Below are positions 25,199 through 34,393 of a stretch of DNA of 64,000 nucleotides, one piece after another. The stretch spans positions 124,001-188,000 of the forward strand of contig NZ_JANHDL010000005.1 of the NCBI RefSeq assembly GCF_024494655.1, in the 5' to 3' direction. A program made the position numbers and the translations under genes. Each line of letters opens with the position of its first letter. The stretch's first letter is position 1. Below the pieces are notes generated by a model, which was not told the DNA's origin, ran no database searches, and worked only from the letters and a program-made list of their open reading frames with translations. This DNA is from Halorubrum laminariae (GTDB lineage Archaea > Halobacteriota > Halobacteria > Halobacteriales > Haloferacaceae).

Positions 25199-25732
25199 TC
25201 AGATCGTCACGCCGGCGCGGTCGCCGTCGACGGAGACGACGACGCGCGTCGGCGTTTCCTGCCGGTCGATGAGCCGGAGAAGGAGGGTCTTGACGACTGG
25301 ATCGTCGAGCTTCTCGACATCCACGTCGGGGCCGGACTCATCGAGCGCGACGCGGAGAGCGCCGTCGCCGATGCGGCTGATCGAGCCGAGTCGCAGTTCG
25401 ACCTCGGGCGCGGTGAGCCGTTGGGCGACGACGAGGATCGCCTCGCCGCCGCCGTCGACGAACTCCGTCGCGTCGACGAACGACCGCGACTCGATCGCGT
25501 CGGGACGGAGTGCCCCGAGCGCGCCGTCGTGCGATCGATACGATGCGGCGTGGACGTGGAGCTCGGCCGGGAGCCCGCGGATACTTTGCCCCTCAGTGAG
25601 GGGGTTTCCGTCGACGTATCGGCTCCGGACGGCGATATCCCGGGGAGTCGACGCGGCCACGTCACGGAGGCGGTCGGTACAGCCCGCGGTGGCGACGGTG
25701 AGAACCCCGACCACGACCGCGCGCCGGTGCAT
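25199..25732 (-). CDS. Haloarchaeal lipoprotein of unknown function
   Basis: This 177-residue protein has a short signal peptide with a lipobox (VLTVATAGC, Cys18), so it is probably lipid-anchored outside the cell. The N-region lacks a twin-arginine followed by the full Tat consensus (MHRRAVVVG), so Sec or Tat export is undecided. The mature part is mostly beta (DIAVRSRYVDG, ELHVHAASYRSHDGALGAL, AILVVAQRLTAPEVELRLG). I do not recognise the family. The next gene upstream on this strand, 97 bp away, is uvrB, which runs the same way. Confidence 0.65.
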   Translation of the reverse strand: MHRRAVVVGVLTVATAGCTDRLRDVAASTPRDIAVRSRYVDGNPLTEGQSIRGLPAELHVHAASYRSHDGALGALRPDAIESRSFVDATEFVDGGGEAILVVAQRLTAPEVELRLGSISRIGDGALRVALDESGPDVDVEKLDDPVVKTLLLRLIDRQETPTRVVVSVDGDRAGVTI

Positions 25733-25829
25733 GGGACCGGATCCGACGGTGTCGGATAAAAACCCCTGCCTCGGCGTTCAATCGACTGAGAATCGGAGCA
25801 TCCGCTCGGCCGGGCGACTCGGTCGACGA

Positions 25830-27887
25830 TCACTCCTCGCCGATCGGCGCGGGAACCCCCTCGTCTTCGTCGTCGCCGATCTCGAAGGCACGCCGGAGCT
25901 CGGCGATCCGGTCGCGGATATCGGCGGCCAGCTCGAACTCTAGGTTGCTCGCCGCCTCGTCCATCCGGTCTTCGAGCGCGTCGATCTGCGCTCTCGCCCC
26001 GTCTTCGGTCTCCACGTCGCCGACACTGACCGAGGAGGTGTCCGTCTTCGCGCCCGGCAGGTTCGTCTCGCCGACCGGCTTGTCGATGGTGGTCGCCTCG
26101 AAGCCGTGTTCCTCGTTATACTCCTGTTGGATCTCGCGGCGACGCTGGGTCTCCTCGATCGCGGCCTCCATGGAGTCCGTGACACGGTCGGCGTACAGCA
26201 CCACCTCGCCGTTGACGTTGCGAGCGGCCCGTCCCATCGTTTGGACGAGCGTGGTGGTGGAGCGCAAGAATCCCTCTTGGTCGGCGTCGAGGATGGCGAC
26301 GAGGCTCACTTCCGGGATGTCGAGCCCCTCTCGCAGCAGGTTGATCCCGACGAGCACGTCGATGTCGCCCAAGCGGAGGTCGCGGATGATCTCGTGGCGC
26401 TCTAAGGTGTCCGTCTCGTCGTGCATGTACGCCACGTCGACCCCGGCCTCCTCGAAGTACTCCGTGAGGTCCTCGGCCATCCGCTTCGTGAGCGTGGTGA
26501 CGAGGACGCGCTCGTCGTGCTCGATCCGGTCGTCGACCCGCCCTAAGAGGTCTTCGACCTGTCCTGTCGCCTCCGCCACCTCCACCTTCGGGTCGACGAG
26601 GTGCGTGGGACGGACGATCTGTTCGACGATCTGTTCGGAGGTCTCTCGCTCGTAGTCTCCCGGCGTCGCCGAGACGTAGAGGGTACGGTCGGTCTTCGCC
26701 TCGAACTCCTCAAACGTCAGGGGGCGGTTGTCGTAGGCGGTCGGCAGTCGGAACCCGTTCTCGACGAGCGAGTCTTTTCGTGACTTGTCGCCCTCATACT
26801 GTCCCTTGATCTGGGGAATCGTCTGGTGAGACTCGTCAATGACGGTGAGGAAGTCGTCGGGGAAGTAGTCGAGCAGGGTGTAGGGGGCGTCGCCGGACTC
26901 GCGGTTGTCCATGTGGACGGAGTAGTTCTCGATCCCCGAGCAGTAGCCGGCCTCCCGGAGCATCTCTACATCGAAAGTGGTCCGCTCTTCGATGCGCTGG
27001 GCGGCCACGAGGTCGCCCTGCCGCTCGAAGTAGGCCACCCGCTTTTCCATCAGATCCTCGATCTCCGCGATCGCTCGCTCCAGTTTGTCGTCCGGGATCG
27101 AGTAGTGCTCCGCCGGGTGGAGCATGACCGCGGGCTCCTCGCTCACGACCTCGCCTTTCATCGGGTCGACCTTCAGTATCCGGTCGATCTCCTCGCCCCA
27201 CAGCTCCACCCGGACCGCGTACCGCCCGTACATCGGGTATATCTCGACGGTGTCACCGCGCACGCGGAACGTCCCCTGCGTGAAGTCCACGTCGTTGCGC
27301 TCGTAGTTGAGGTCGACGAGGTCGGCGAGCAGCTGGTCGCGGCCCACGGCTTCCCCCACTTCCAGCCGCAGCGCCATGTCCCGGTAGTTCTGCGGGTCGC
27401 CGAGCCCGTAGATGGCGGAGACCGAGGCGACGACGATCACGTCGTCTCTGGTGAGAAGCGAGCGCGTCGCGGAGTGGCGGAGCCGGTCGATCTCCTCGTT
27501 TATCGACATCTCCTTGTCGATAAACGTGTCCGTCTGCTCGACGTACGCCTCCGGCTGGTAGTAGTTGTAGTAGGAGACGAAGTACTCGACGGCGTTGTCC
27601 GGAAACAGCTCGCGGAACTCCTCGTACAGCTGGGCGGCGAGCGTCTTGTTGTGGGCTAACACGAGCGTGGGCTGGTCCAACTCCTCGGCGACCCACGAGA
27701 CGGTGTTCGTCTTCCCGGAGCCTGTGACGCCGAGGAGCGTCTGCGTTTCGGCACCCGACTCGAACCCCTCGACCAGCTGTTCGATCGCCTCGGGCTGGTC
27801 GCCCGCGGGATCGAACGGGGCGTCGACGCGGAGGGGGCGATCGACGGTCGGGCGGTCCTCAGAGAGGGGGGAGTCGGCGTCGCTCAC
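25830..27887 (-). CDS. uvrB: Excinuclease ABC subunit B
   Basis: This 685-residue DNA-repair helicase-like protein loads on damaged DNA with UvrA and recruits UvrC for incision. Seen are Walker [10 protein letters not shown] (about 53-61), the beta-hairpin [39 protein letters not shown] (motif II), the helicase block [33 protein letters not shown], and a C-terminal UVR motif ([27 protein letters not shown]) that contacts UvrC. UvrABC in haloarchaea is thought to come from bacteria. I chose the GTG at 27887 ([10 protein letters not shown]); a longer frame upstream has no family-like residues. Confidence 0.96.
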   Translation of the reverse strand: MSDADSPLSEDRPTVDRPLRVDAPFDPAGDQPEAIEQLVEGFESGAETQTLLGVTGSGKTNTVSWVAEELDQPTLVLAHNKTLAAQLYEEFRELFPDNAVEYFVSYYNYYQPEAYVEQTDTFIDKEMSINEEIDRLRHSATRSLLTRDDVIVVASVSAIYGLGDPQNYRDMALRLEVGEAVGRDQLLADLVDLNYERNDVDFTQGTFRVRGDTVEIYPMYGRYAVRVELWGEEIDRILKVDPMKGEVVSEEPAVMLHPAEHYSIPDDKLERAIAEIEDLMEKRVAYFERQGDLVAAQRIEERTTFDVEMLREAGYCSGIENYSVHMDNRESGDAPYTLLDYFPDDFLTVIDESHQTIPQIKGQYEGDKSRKDSLVENGFRLPTAYDNRPLTFEEFEAKTDRTLYVSATPGDYERETSEQIVEQIVRPTHLVDPKVEVAEATGQVEDLLGRVDDRIEHDERVLVTTLTKRMAEDLTEYFEEAGVDVAYMHDETDTLERHEIIRDLRLGDIDVLVGINLLREGLDIPEVSLVAILDADQEGFLRSTTTLVQTMGRAARNVNGEVVLYADRVTDSMEAAIEETQRRREIQQEYNEEHGFEATTIDKPVGETNLPGAKTDTSSVSVGDVETEDGARAQIDALEDRMDEAASNLEFELAADIRDRIAELRRAFEIGDDEDEGVPAPIGEE

Positions 27888-28237
27888 GATACGCGCCGTT
27901 GGCGGTCGAGGCACTTGAGCGGCGCGGCGGCAGCGAGCGCCACGCCGGTATCGAACGGCACGAAGATTGCGGAACCCTTTTGTACGAAACCCCGACAATT
28001 AGCAGCTAATGACCGCGGCGGCTCGTCCGGTGGCGGCGCTCTTCCGAGGCCGACGAGCCCCGCGACCGCGACGAGGCGTCCGACCGCGACCGGTTTCCGG
28101 CGCGGCGCGACGACTGGCCTCCCGAGGCCAGTAAACTTCTTCCCTCGTCGCGTTCGCGCCGCTTCGTCTCCGAGAGTGATAGCTCCGTCCGTCGTTAGCG
28201 ACCGTTCTGCTATTTTGTTCCAAAATTTAAACCGTCG
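27888..28237. other. Intergenic region between uvrB and argG
   Basis: This stretch separates divergent uvrB and argG. I find no supported gene. A frame from about 28020 to 28200 (plus strand) shows haloarchaeal-style GAC/GAG codons and reads SSEADEPRDRDEASDRDRF, but it follows directly on TAA-TGA and has no start codon, so it may be a gene remnant. The 28200-28260 part is AT-rich promoter DNA for argG. Confidence 0.4.
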
Positions 28238-28246
28238 AATTTAAGG
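28221..28246 (+). promoter_or_regulatory. argG promoter with two TATA-like elements
   Basis: Two similar motifs, AAATTTAAA (28223-28231) and AATTTAAGG (28238-28246), lie 40-48 and 25-33 nt upstream of the argG ATG. The nearer one has the right spacing for a leaderless transcript. The farther one may be an alternative TATA box or part of a repressor site. Confidence 0.55.
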
Positions 28247-28270
28247 GGGTAGGCCGGATCTACTCCGATA

Positions 28271-29476
28271 ATGACGAGCGTTGCACTCGCGTTCAGCGGG
28301 GGACTCGACACCACAGTGTGCGTACCGCTTCTGAAAGAGGAGTACGGCTACGACGAGGTCATCGGCGTCAACGTCGACGTCGGCCAGCCGACGGAGGAGT
28401 TCGACGAGGCCGAAGAGACCGCCGACGCGCTCGGGCTCGACCTCCACGTCGTCGACGCGAAAGAGGAGTTCGCCGAGCTGTGTTTCGACGCGGTGAAGAC
28501 GAACGCCACGTATCAGGGCTATCCGCTCGGGACCGCGCTGGCCCGCCCCGTCATCGCCGAGGCCATCTTGGGCGTCGCCGAGGCGGAGGGCTGTGACGCC
28601 ATCGCGCACGGGTGCACGGGGAAGGGGAACGACCAGCTCCGGTTCGAGGCCGTCTGGCGCGGATCCGACCTCGAAGTGATCGCCCCCGTGCGCGAGCTCG
28701 GGCTCACCCGCGAGTGGGAGATCGACTACGCCGCCGAGAAGGACCTGCCCGTCGAGGCCGGCGACGGCGGCGTCTGGTCTATCGACGAGAACATCTGGTC
28801 GCGCGCGGTCGAGGGCGGGAAACTAGAGGACCCGAACTACGAGCCGCCGGAGGAGATCTACGAGTGGACCGCGGAGCCCGAAGGCGAGACGACCATCGAG
28901 GTCGCCTTCGAGGATGGCGTCCCGGTCGCCGTCGACGGCGAGGCGATGGACCCCGTCCCGCTCATCCAGCATCTCAACGAGTACGCGGGCGGCTACGGGA
29001 TCGGCCGCACCGACGTGATGGAAGACCGCATGCTCGGGCTGAAGGTGCGCGAGAACTACGAGCACCCGGCCGCGACGGTCCTGCTGACGGCCCACCAGGC
29101 GCTCGAAGACCTCGTCCTCACGAAGAACGAGCGCTCGTTCAAGAAGGGGATCGAGCAGGAGTGGTCCGAGAAGGCCTACCAAGGCCTCGTCTTCGCGCCC
29201 GTCGTCGACGCGCTGAACGCGTTCGTCGACGAGACGCAGGATGTAGTCACGGGGACGGCGACCGTGAAAGTCTCGGGCGGCAACTGCCGCGTCGTCGCTC
29301 GCGACTCCGAGTACGCGGTCTACTCCGAGGAGATGGCCTCGTTCAACACCGAGGACGTCGCCGGCATCGCCCAAGAGGACGCCACGGGCGTCGCGAAGTA
29401 CCACGGCCTGCAGGAGCGCCTCGCCAACGACGTGAAGAAGGCGGTCTCGAAGCCCGAACTCGCCGACGACAACTGA
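28271..29476 (+). CDS. argG: Argininosuccinate synthase
   Basis: This 401-residue enzyme joins citrulline and aspartate using ATP, the penultimate arginine step. The PP-loop is AFSGGLDTT (about 8-16). Substrate motifs include GCTGKGNDQLRFE, CDAIAHG and EWEIDYAAEKDLPV. Its stop is directly followed by the argH ATG (TGAATG), so the two are one operon. The start is the only ATG before the PP-loop and has a leaderless-type promoter. Confidence 0.97.
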   Translation: MTSVALAFSGGLDTTVCVPLLKEEYGYDEVIGVNVDVGQPTEEFDEAEETADALGLDLHVVDAKEEFAELCFDAVKTNATYQGYPLGTALARPVIAEAILGVAEAEGCDAIAHGCTGKGNDQLRFEAVWRGSDLEVIAPVRELGLTREWEIDYAAEKDLPVEAGDGGVWSIDENIWSRAVEGGKLEDPNYEPPEEIYEWTAEPEGETTIEVAFEDGVPVAVDGEAMDPVPLIQHLNEYAGGYGIGRTDVMEDRMLGLKVRENYEHPAATVLLTAHQALEDLVLTKNERSFKKGIEQEWSEKAYQGLVFAPVVDALNAFVDETQDVVTGTATVKVSGGNCRVVARDSEYAVYSEEMASFNTEDVAGIAQEDATGVAKYHGLQERLANDVKKAVSKPELADDN

Positions 29477-31006
29477 ATGACCGACGACGATCCCGATACG
29501 ACGACGGACGACGCCAAGCCGGAGTCCGCTGACGCGGACGCCGCCGGGAGCGACACGGCCGTTCGCCGCGACCGCTTCAGCGGCGGTCCCGCCCGCGCGT
29601 TCCTCTCCAGTCTCGCGGCCGACGCGGCCATCTTCGAGGCGGACTTGGCGGTCGACCGCGCGCACACCGTGATGCTCGCGGAGCAGGGGATCGTCGCCGA
29701 CGCGGTCGCGGGCGAGATCCTGTCGGCGCTCGGCGACGTGGAAGCCGCGGGCCACGCCGAACTCTCCGAGGGAGAGGACGTTCACGAGGCGATCGAGACC
29801 GCGGTCATCGACCACGTCGGACCCGACGGCGGCCGGATGCACACCGCCCGCTCGCGCAACGACGAGGTAGCGACCTGTATCCGGTACCGGCTGCGCGAGG
29901 ACCTGCTCGCGGCCGCCGAGGCCACGCTGACGCTGCGGGAGGCGCTCCTCGACGTCGCCGGCGAGCACACCGAGACGGTGATGCCGGGGTACACGCATCT
30001 CCAGCCCGCCCAGCCGACGACGGTCGCGCACTACCTGCTGTCGTACGAGGGTGGAGTCGCGCGCGACACGGCGCGGCTGCTCGACGCCTACGACCGGACC
30101 AACCGCTCGCCGCTCGGCGCGGCCGCGTTCGCGGGAACGCCGTTCGACGTCGACCGCGAGCGGACGGCCGACCTGCTCGGCTTCGACGGGCTCGTCGCCA
30201 ACTCGATGGACGCCGCGTCCGCGCGCGACTTCCTCGCTGAGGGAGCGACCGCGTGCGCGACGCTCGCGACGACGCTCTCGGGGCTCGCCGAGGACCTAGT
30301 CCTGTTCTCGAACAAGGGATTCGTCGAACTGTCCGACGACTACGCGTCCACCTCCTCGATCATGCCTCAGAAGAAGAACCCCGACACGCTGGAGCTGACT
30401 CGGGGCGTCGCCGGCGATGCGATCGGCGAGGCGACCGGCACGCTGAGCCTGCTCAAGGGGCTGCCGCGAGCGTACAACCGCGACCTGCAACGCGCCCACG
30501 CGAGCGTGTTCGAGACCGCGGACGACGTTCGGGAGGCCGCCGAGGTGGCGGCGGGCGCGGTCGCGACGGCCGACTGGAACGAAGCGGTGCTCTCCGACGC
30601 CGCGGGCGACGGCTTCTCCACGGCGACGGGCGTCGCGGACCTGCTTGCCATGGGCGGGCTCCCGTTCCGCACGGCCCACGAGATAGTCGCGACTGCGGCT
30701 GAGCGTGTCGACGACGAGGACACGCCGTCGGAAGCCGCCGCAAAAGTTGACGAGGCCGCTCGAACGGTCACGGGCGAGCCCCTCTCGGCGTACGTGAGCC
30801 GAGACGACGTGGAGGCCGCACTGGACCCCCTACACAGCGTCGCGAGCCGCGATTCCGCGGGCGGACCCGCCCCCGACGCGGTCGCATCCGATCTCGACGC
30901 GCGCCACGAGGGATTCGACGCAGACGAGACGGCGATCGCGTCGCGTCGGGAGTCGCTCGCGGACGCGGCGGCCGCCCTCGACGCCGAGGTGAACGAGTAT
31001 GTCTGA
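29477..31006 (+). CDS. argH: Argininosuccinate lyase
   Basis: This 509-residue enzyme splits argininosuccinate into arginine and fumarate. The fumarase/aspartase superfamily signature SSIMPQKKNPDTLELTRG (about 295-312) is present, as are HTARSRNDEV and GYTHLQPAQPTTVAHYL. The N-terminal 35 residues are an acidic low-complexity extension ending in RRDRFSGGPARAFLSSL, where the family begins. The gene starts at the base after the argG stop. A GC-rich region with hairpin potential (31060-31125) follows the stop and may end the argGH transcript. Confidence 0.97.
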   Translation: MTDDDPDTTTDDAKPESADADAAGSDTAVRRDRFSGGPARAFLSSLAADAAIFEADLAVDRAHTVMLAEQGIVADAVAGEILSALGDVEAAGHAELSEGEDVHEAIETAVIDHVGPDGGRMHTARSRNDEVATCIRYRLREDLLAAAEATLTLREALLDVAGEHTETVMPGYTHLQPAQPTTVAHYLLSYEGGVARDTARLLDAYDRTNRSPLGAAAFAGTPFDVDRERTADLLGFDGLVANSMDAASARDFLAEGATACATLATTLSGLAEDLVLFSNKGFVELSDDYASTSSIMPQKKNPDTLELTRGVAGDAIGEATGTLSLLKGLPRAYNRDLQRAHASVFETADDVREAAEVAAGAVATADWNEAVLSDAAGDGFSTATGVADLLAMGGLPFRTAHEIVATAAERVDDEDTPSEAAAKVDEAARTVTGEPLSAYVSRDDVEAALDPLHSVASRDSAGGPAPDAVASDLDARHEGFDADETAIASRRESLADAAAALDAEVNEYV

Positions 31007-31242
31007 GGTGAGCACCCGTGTCGAGGTGGACTGGGGTGTCTGACCGACGACGGCAGCCGGACCGGCTGCGACGACCGCCGCGGTCGGCGGTCGGTCCGCG
31101 ACCGCCGGCGGCGATCCCGTCCCCACGAGGGGGCGCGGTTCGTACTGGATTCTGACACGAAACGGAACGAGGGGCGATTCGTTCCGGTTTTACGCGACTA
31201 GCGGCCGCTTCGCCTAGTGTAAGTTATCAAACAAGTTCGAAG

Positions 31243-31250
31243 CATTTATG
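31243..31250 (+). promoter_or_regulatory. TATA box of the argW operon
   Basis: CATTTATG lies 28-35 nt upstream of the argW ATG at 31278, after an AT-rich stretch (TAAGTTATCAAACAAGTT). This shows a separate, probably leaderless, promoter for argW-X-C-B-D-E-F. Confidence 0.55.
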
Positions 31251-31277
31251 CGCTCTCGACGCTGACACGGATCCACG

Positions 31278-31466
31278 ATGACGAGCGACACCGATACGCT
31301 GGTGGCGGAGGACCCGATCACGGGTGACGAGATCGAACTGCCGGCCGACGTCGAGGTCGGCGAGATAATCGACAGTCCGGTCACCGGAACCGAGCTGGAG
31401 GTCATCTCGCTCGACCCCGTCGTGTTAGAGGAGGCCCCCGAGCTCGAGGAAGACTGGGGCGAGTAA
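31278..31466 (+). CDS. argW: Amino-group carrier protein LysW/ArgW, without zinc cysteines
   Basis: This 62-residue acidic protein carries the growing amino acid through synthesis by an amide bond to its C-terminal Glu. The signature C-terminus EDWGE is intact, as is ELPADVEVGEIIDSPVTGTELEVISLDP. Family members normally have two CxxC pairs (CPECGA and CEDCGA) that bind zinc. Here the four positions read Asp, Thr, Ser, Thr (DPITGDEI and SPVTGTEL), and the protein has no cysteine at all. The electrostatic carrier role can remain, but the fold must be stable without zinc. It heads the argX-C-B-D-E-F series, so the route is arginine (ornithine) rather than lysine. Confidence 0.93.
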   Translation: MTSDTDTLVAEDPITGDEIELPADVEVGEIIDSPVTGTELEVISLDPVVLEEAPELEEDWGE

Positions 31467-31471
31467 CGTCG

Positions 31472-31504
31472 ATGGTGACGACCGCGCCGAGGTGGTCCGC
31501 GTGA
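31472..31504 (+). other. Ten-codon mini-ORF overlapping the argX start
   Basis: ATG at 31472 opens MVTTAPRWSA, ending at a TGA (31502-31504) that overlaps the argX GTG (31501-31503). It lies in the 34-bp gap between argW and argX. It may couple translation of argX to upstream ribosomes, or be chance; nothing shows that the peptide itself matters. Confidence 0.3.
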
Positions 31505-32394
31505 AGGTCGGGATCCTCTACTCGCGGATCCGGAAGGACGAGAAGCTGCTGCTCTCAGAGCTTCGCGACCGCGACCACGAGGTAGAGAAGATAGATGTCC
31601 GCAAACAGCGGTTCGGGCTCGACTCGACGACCGCGGCCGTCGACGACCTCGACATCGTCGTCGACCGCTGCCTGTCGACGAGCCGGTCGCTGTACGCGAC
31701 CCGCTTCCTCGACAGCTACGGCGTGCCCGTGGTCAACTCACCGGAGACGGGCGACGTCTGCGCCGACAAGGCGAAGAACTCGCTCGCGCTCGCGGAGGCC
31801 GATATACCGACTCCTGCGACGGAGGTGGCGTTCACGACGGAGGCCGCCCTCGAAGCGATCGAGTCGTTCGGCTACCCGTGCGTGCTCAAGCCGGTCACCG
31901 GCTCGTGGGGCCGTCTGATGGCGAAAATCGACTCGCGAAACGCCGCCGAGGCGATCTTAGAGCATAAAGAGACGCTTGGTCACTACGAGCACAAAGTGTT
32001 CTACGTCCAGGAGTTCGTCGACAAGCCCGGCCGCGACATCCGCGTGCTGGCGGTCGACGGCGAACCGGTCGCGGCGATGACGCGGTCGTCCGAGCACTGG
32101 CTCACGAACGCCGCGAAGGGCGGCGAGGTGAAGTCGTTCGATCTGGACGACCGGGCGCTCGAGTACGTCGAGCGCGCGAGCGAGGCGGTCGGCGGCGGGC
32201 TGCTCGGCGTCGACCTGATGGAGGTCGGCGGGACCGACTCCGGCGAATACACCGTCCACGAGGTGAACCACACGGTCGAGTTCAAGGCACTTGACTCGGC
32301 CACCGATGTCGACGTGCCCGCACGCGTCGTCGACTGGCTGGAGACAAAGGCGACCGAACTGGCCGACAGCGCGGCCGAGGAGGCGAACGCATGA
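31501..32394 (+). CDS. argX: Glutamate-ArgW ligase (LysX/ArgX, RimK-type ATP-grasp)
   Basis: This 297-residue ATP-grasp enzyme attaches the alpha-amino group of glutamate to the C-terminus of ArgW, which protects it. Motifs: VGILYSRIRKDEKLL at the start, NSPETGDVCADKAKNSLAL, PCVLKPVTGSWGRLMAKI (ATP lid), VFYVQEFVDKPGRDIRVLAVDG and VHEVNHTVEFKAL (metal ligands Glu and Asn). I chose the GTG at 31501, where the family begins; a GTG three codons earlier is possible. A tiny ORF (31472-31504) ends across this start. The final codon overlaps argC by 4 bp. Confidence 0.93.
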   Translation: MKVGILYSRIRKDEKLLLSELRDRDHEVEKIDVRKQRFGLDSTTAAVDDLDIVVDRCLSTSRSLYATRFLDSYGVPVVNSPETGDVCADKAKNSLALAEADIPTPATEVAFTTEAALEAIESFGYPCVLKPVTGSWGRLMAKIDSRNAAEAILEHKETLGHYEHKVFYVQEFVDKPGRDIRVLAVDGEPVAAMTRSSEHWLTNAAKGGEVKSFDLDDRALEYVERASEAVGGGLLGVDLMEVGGTDSGEYTVHEVNHTVEFKALDSATDVDVPARVVDWLETKATELADSAAEEANA

Positions 32395-33482
32395 CGACGG
32401 ACGCCGACGCTGACGCGGCCGCCGGCGACGCTGTCAGCGGGGAAACCTACACCGCGAGCGTCATCGGCGGCACGGGGTTCACCGGCGGCGAACTGCTGCG
32501 TCTGCTCTCCGGCCACCCGAATTTCGAGGTCGTGCAGGCCACGTCGCGGTCGGCGGACAACATGACCGTCGGGCGCTCGCACCCGAACCTGCGCGGGCTC
32601 GACCTGCGCTTTTCGGACCCGGACGACTTGGAATCCGTCGACGTGCTCTTTTCGGCGACGCCGCACGGTGTCTCGATGGGGCAGATCGACGCGTACTTCG
32701 AGGCGGCGGACACGGTCGTCGACCTGTCCGCGGACTTCCGGCTGCCGGAGGCCGACGCCTACGACGAGTGGTACGACGGCCACGAGTCGCCGGAGTACCT
32801 AGAGCGCGCGGAGTACGCGCTCCCCGAACTCAACCGCGAGAACCTCGCCGGCGCGGACCTGATCGCTGGCGGCGGCTGTAACGCGACCGCGACGATCCTC
32901 GGCCTGAAGCCGCTCGTCGACGCCGGCGTTCTCGACCCCGAGACCGATCAGGTCGTCGTCGACGTGAAGGTCGGATCCTCGGAGGGGGGTGCCGGCGGCG
33001 GTGCGGCCTCCTCGCACCCGGAGCGCTCGGGAGTCGTGCGCCCGTACGCGCCCACGAGTCATCGGCACGAGGCGGAGATCGAGGCGTACCTCGGTCTGTC
33101 CGTCTCCTTCACCGTTCACGCGGTCGAGATGGTCCGCGGGGCGAGCGCGACCTGTCACGTCTTCCCTGGCGACCCCGTCTCGAAGGGTGACCTGTGGGGG
33201 GCGTACCGCGACGCGTACGCCGACGAGCGGTTCATGCGGATCGTCTCCGGCGGGGGCGGCGTCTACCGTTACCCCGAGCCGAAGGCGGTCGCCGGCACGA
33301 ACTACGGCGAGGTCGGCTTCGAACTCGACCCGGGCAACCGGCGCGTCGTCGTCTTCTCGGCGATCGACAACATGATGAAGGGATCGGCCGGGCAGGCGGT
33401 CCACGCGGCGAACATCGCCTTGGACCTCCCTGAGGACGCCGGCCTGGAGTTCGAGGGGTTACACCCGGTGGGATCGCCATGA
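32391..33482 (+). CDS. argC: [ArgW]-glutamyl-phosphate reductase (N-acetyl-gamma-glutamyl-phosphate reductase family)
   Basis: This 363-residue NADPH-dependent enzyme reduces the carrier-bound acyl phosphate to the semialdehyde. N-terminal Rossmann motif SVIGGTGFTGGELLRLLSGHP (about 20-40), catalytic Cys in AGGGCNATATILGLKP, and SHRHEAEIEAYLG plus VHAVEMVRG in the C-terminal domain. The first 18 residues are an acidic extension. ATG overlaps the argX stop (ATGA). In related archaea the same family (LysY) also serves lysine synthesis; the operon context points to ornithine. Confidence 0.94.
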   Translation: MTTDADADAAAGDAVSGETYTASVIGGTGFTGGELLRLLSGHPNFEVVQATSRSADNMTVGRSHPNLRGLDLRFSDPDDLESVDVLFSATPHGVSMGQIDAYFEAADTVVDLSADFRLPEADAYDEWYDGHESPEYLERAEYALPELNRENLAGADLIAGGGCNATATILGLKPLVDAGVLDPETDQVVVDVKVGSSEGGAGGGAASSHPERSGVVRPYAPTSHRHEAEIEAYLGLSVSFTVHAVEMVRGASATCHVFPGDPVSKGDLWGAYRDAYADERFMRIVSGGGGVYRYPEPKAVAGTNYGEVGFELDPGNRRVVVFSAIDNMMKGSAGQAVHAANIALDLPEDAGLEFEGLHPVGSP

Positions 33483-34393
33483 GCGAGGACGCGAATGGCG
33501 GCCGCTCCGAGCGCGATCCCGCCGACCAGCCCCCCGTCGTCGTCAAGATCGGCGGCGCGAAGGCGGTCGATCCCGCCGGCGCGGTCGGCGACGTGGCGAC
33601 GCTCGCCGCGGACGGCAGAGCGGTCGTCGTCGTTCACGGCGGCTCGACGGTCGTCGACGAGGTCATCGAGCGGCTCGGGATGGAGCCCGAGTACGTCGAG
33701 TCGGCCTCCGGCGTCACCGGTCGGTTTACCGACGGCGAGACGATGGAGGCGTTCACGATGGCGATGGCCGGCAAGCTCAACACCGAGCTGACGGCGCTGT
33801 TCCGCGAGGCCGGCGTCGACGCGGTCGGCCTCTCGGGCGTCGACGGCGGGCTCCTCTCGGGTCCGCGCAAGTCGGCGGTCCGCGTGGTCGAGGACGGCAA
33901 GAAGAAGATCCGCCGCGGCGAGCACTCCGGGAAGATCGAGTCGGTGAACGCCGACCTCCTCGAGGGGCTGCTCGCCGACGGCTACACGCCCGTCGCCTCG
34001 CCCCCGATGGAAGGGAAAGAGAGTGACGGCGGCGTCACGCCAGTCAACGCCGACGCCGACCGCGCCGCGGCTGCGGTCGCCGGCGCGCTCGACGCCGACC
34101 TCGTCCTGTTGACCGACGTGGCCGGCGTCTACGCCGATCCCGACGACCCCGGCACGCTGATCGAGTCGGCGTCGACGCCCGAAGAACTCGCGGCGGTCGA
34201 ATCCGCCGCAGAGGGGTTCATGGGTAAGAAGGTGATGGCCGCGAAAGAGGCGCTCTCGGGGGGATCCGGCCGCGTCGTCGTCTCCGACGCCAACGTCGAC
34301 GATCCCATCGTCGCCGCGCTCGGCGGCGCGGGGACGACGATCGAGCACACCGCGATCGTTGAACAGGCCGAAACGGAGGGCGAGACCGCATGA
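33479..34393 (+). CDS. argB: [ArgW]-glutamate kinase (acetylglutamate kinase family)
   Basis: This 304-residue amino-acid kinase phosphorylates the side-chain carboxylate of carrier-bound glutamate. Motifs: VVVKIGGAKAVDP (about 19-31), VVVHGGSTVVDEV, SGVTGRFTDGETMEAFTMAMAGKLNTEL, NADADRAAAAVAGALDADLVLLTDVAGVY and a C-terminal GGAGTTIEH. The basic insertion KKKIRRGEHSGKIESVNADLL is typical of LysZ-type kinases. Overlaps neighbours by 4 bp at both ends (ATGA), showing tight translational coupling. Confidence 0.94.
   Translation: MSEDANGGRSERDPADQPPVVVKIGGAKAVDPAGAVGDVATLAADGRAVVVVHGGSTVVDEVIERLGMEPEYVESASGVTGRFTDGETMEAFTMAMAGKLNTELTALFREAGVDAVGLSGVDGGLLSGPRKSAVRVVEDGKKKIRRGEHSGKIESVNADLLEGLLADGYTPVASPPMEGKESDGGVTPVNADADRAAAAVAGALDADLVLLTDVAGVYADPDDPGTLIESASTPEELAAVESAAEGFMGKKVMAAKEALSGGSGRVVVSDANVDDPIVAALGGAGTTIEHTAIVEQAETEGETA

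Noticed and set aside
27999-28223. 74-codon minus-strand frame in the uvrB-argG gap
   Set aside because: Very Arg-rich, covers the argG promoter and has no family signature.
31060-31125. GC-rich inverted repeats after argH as a structured RNA gene
   Set aside because: Simple GC-rich hairpins are expected here and may just end the transcript; no conserved RNA fold was recognised.
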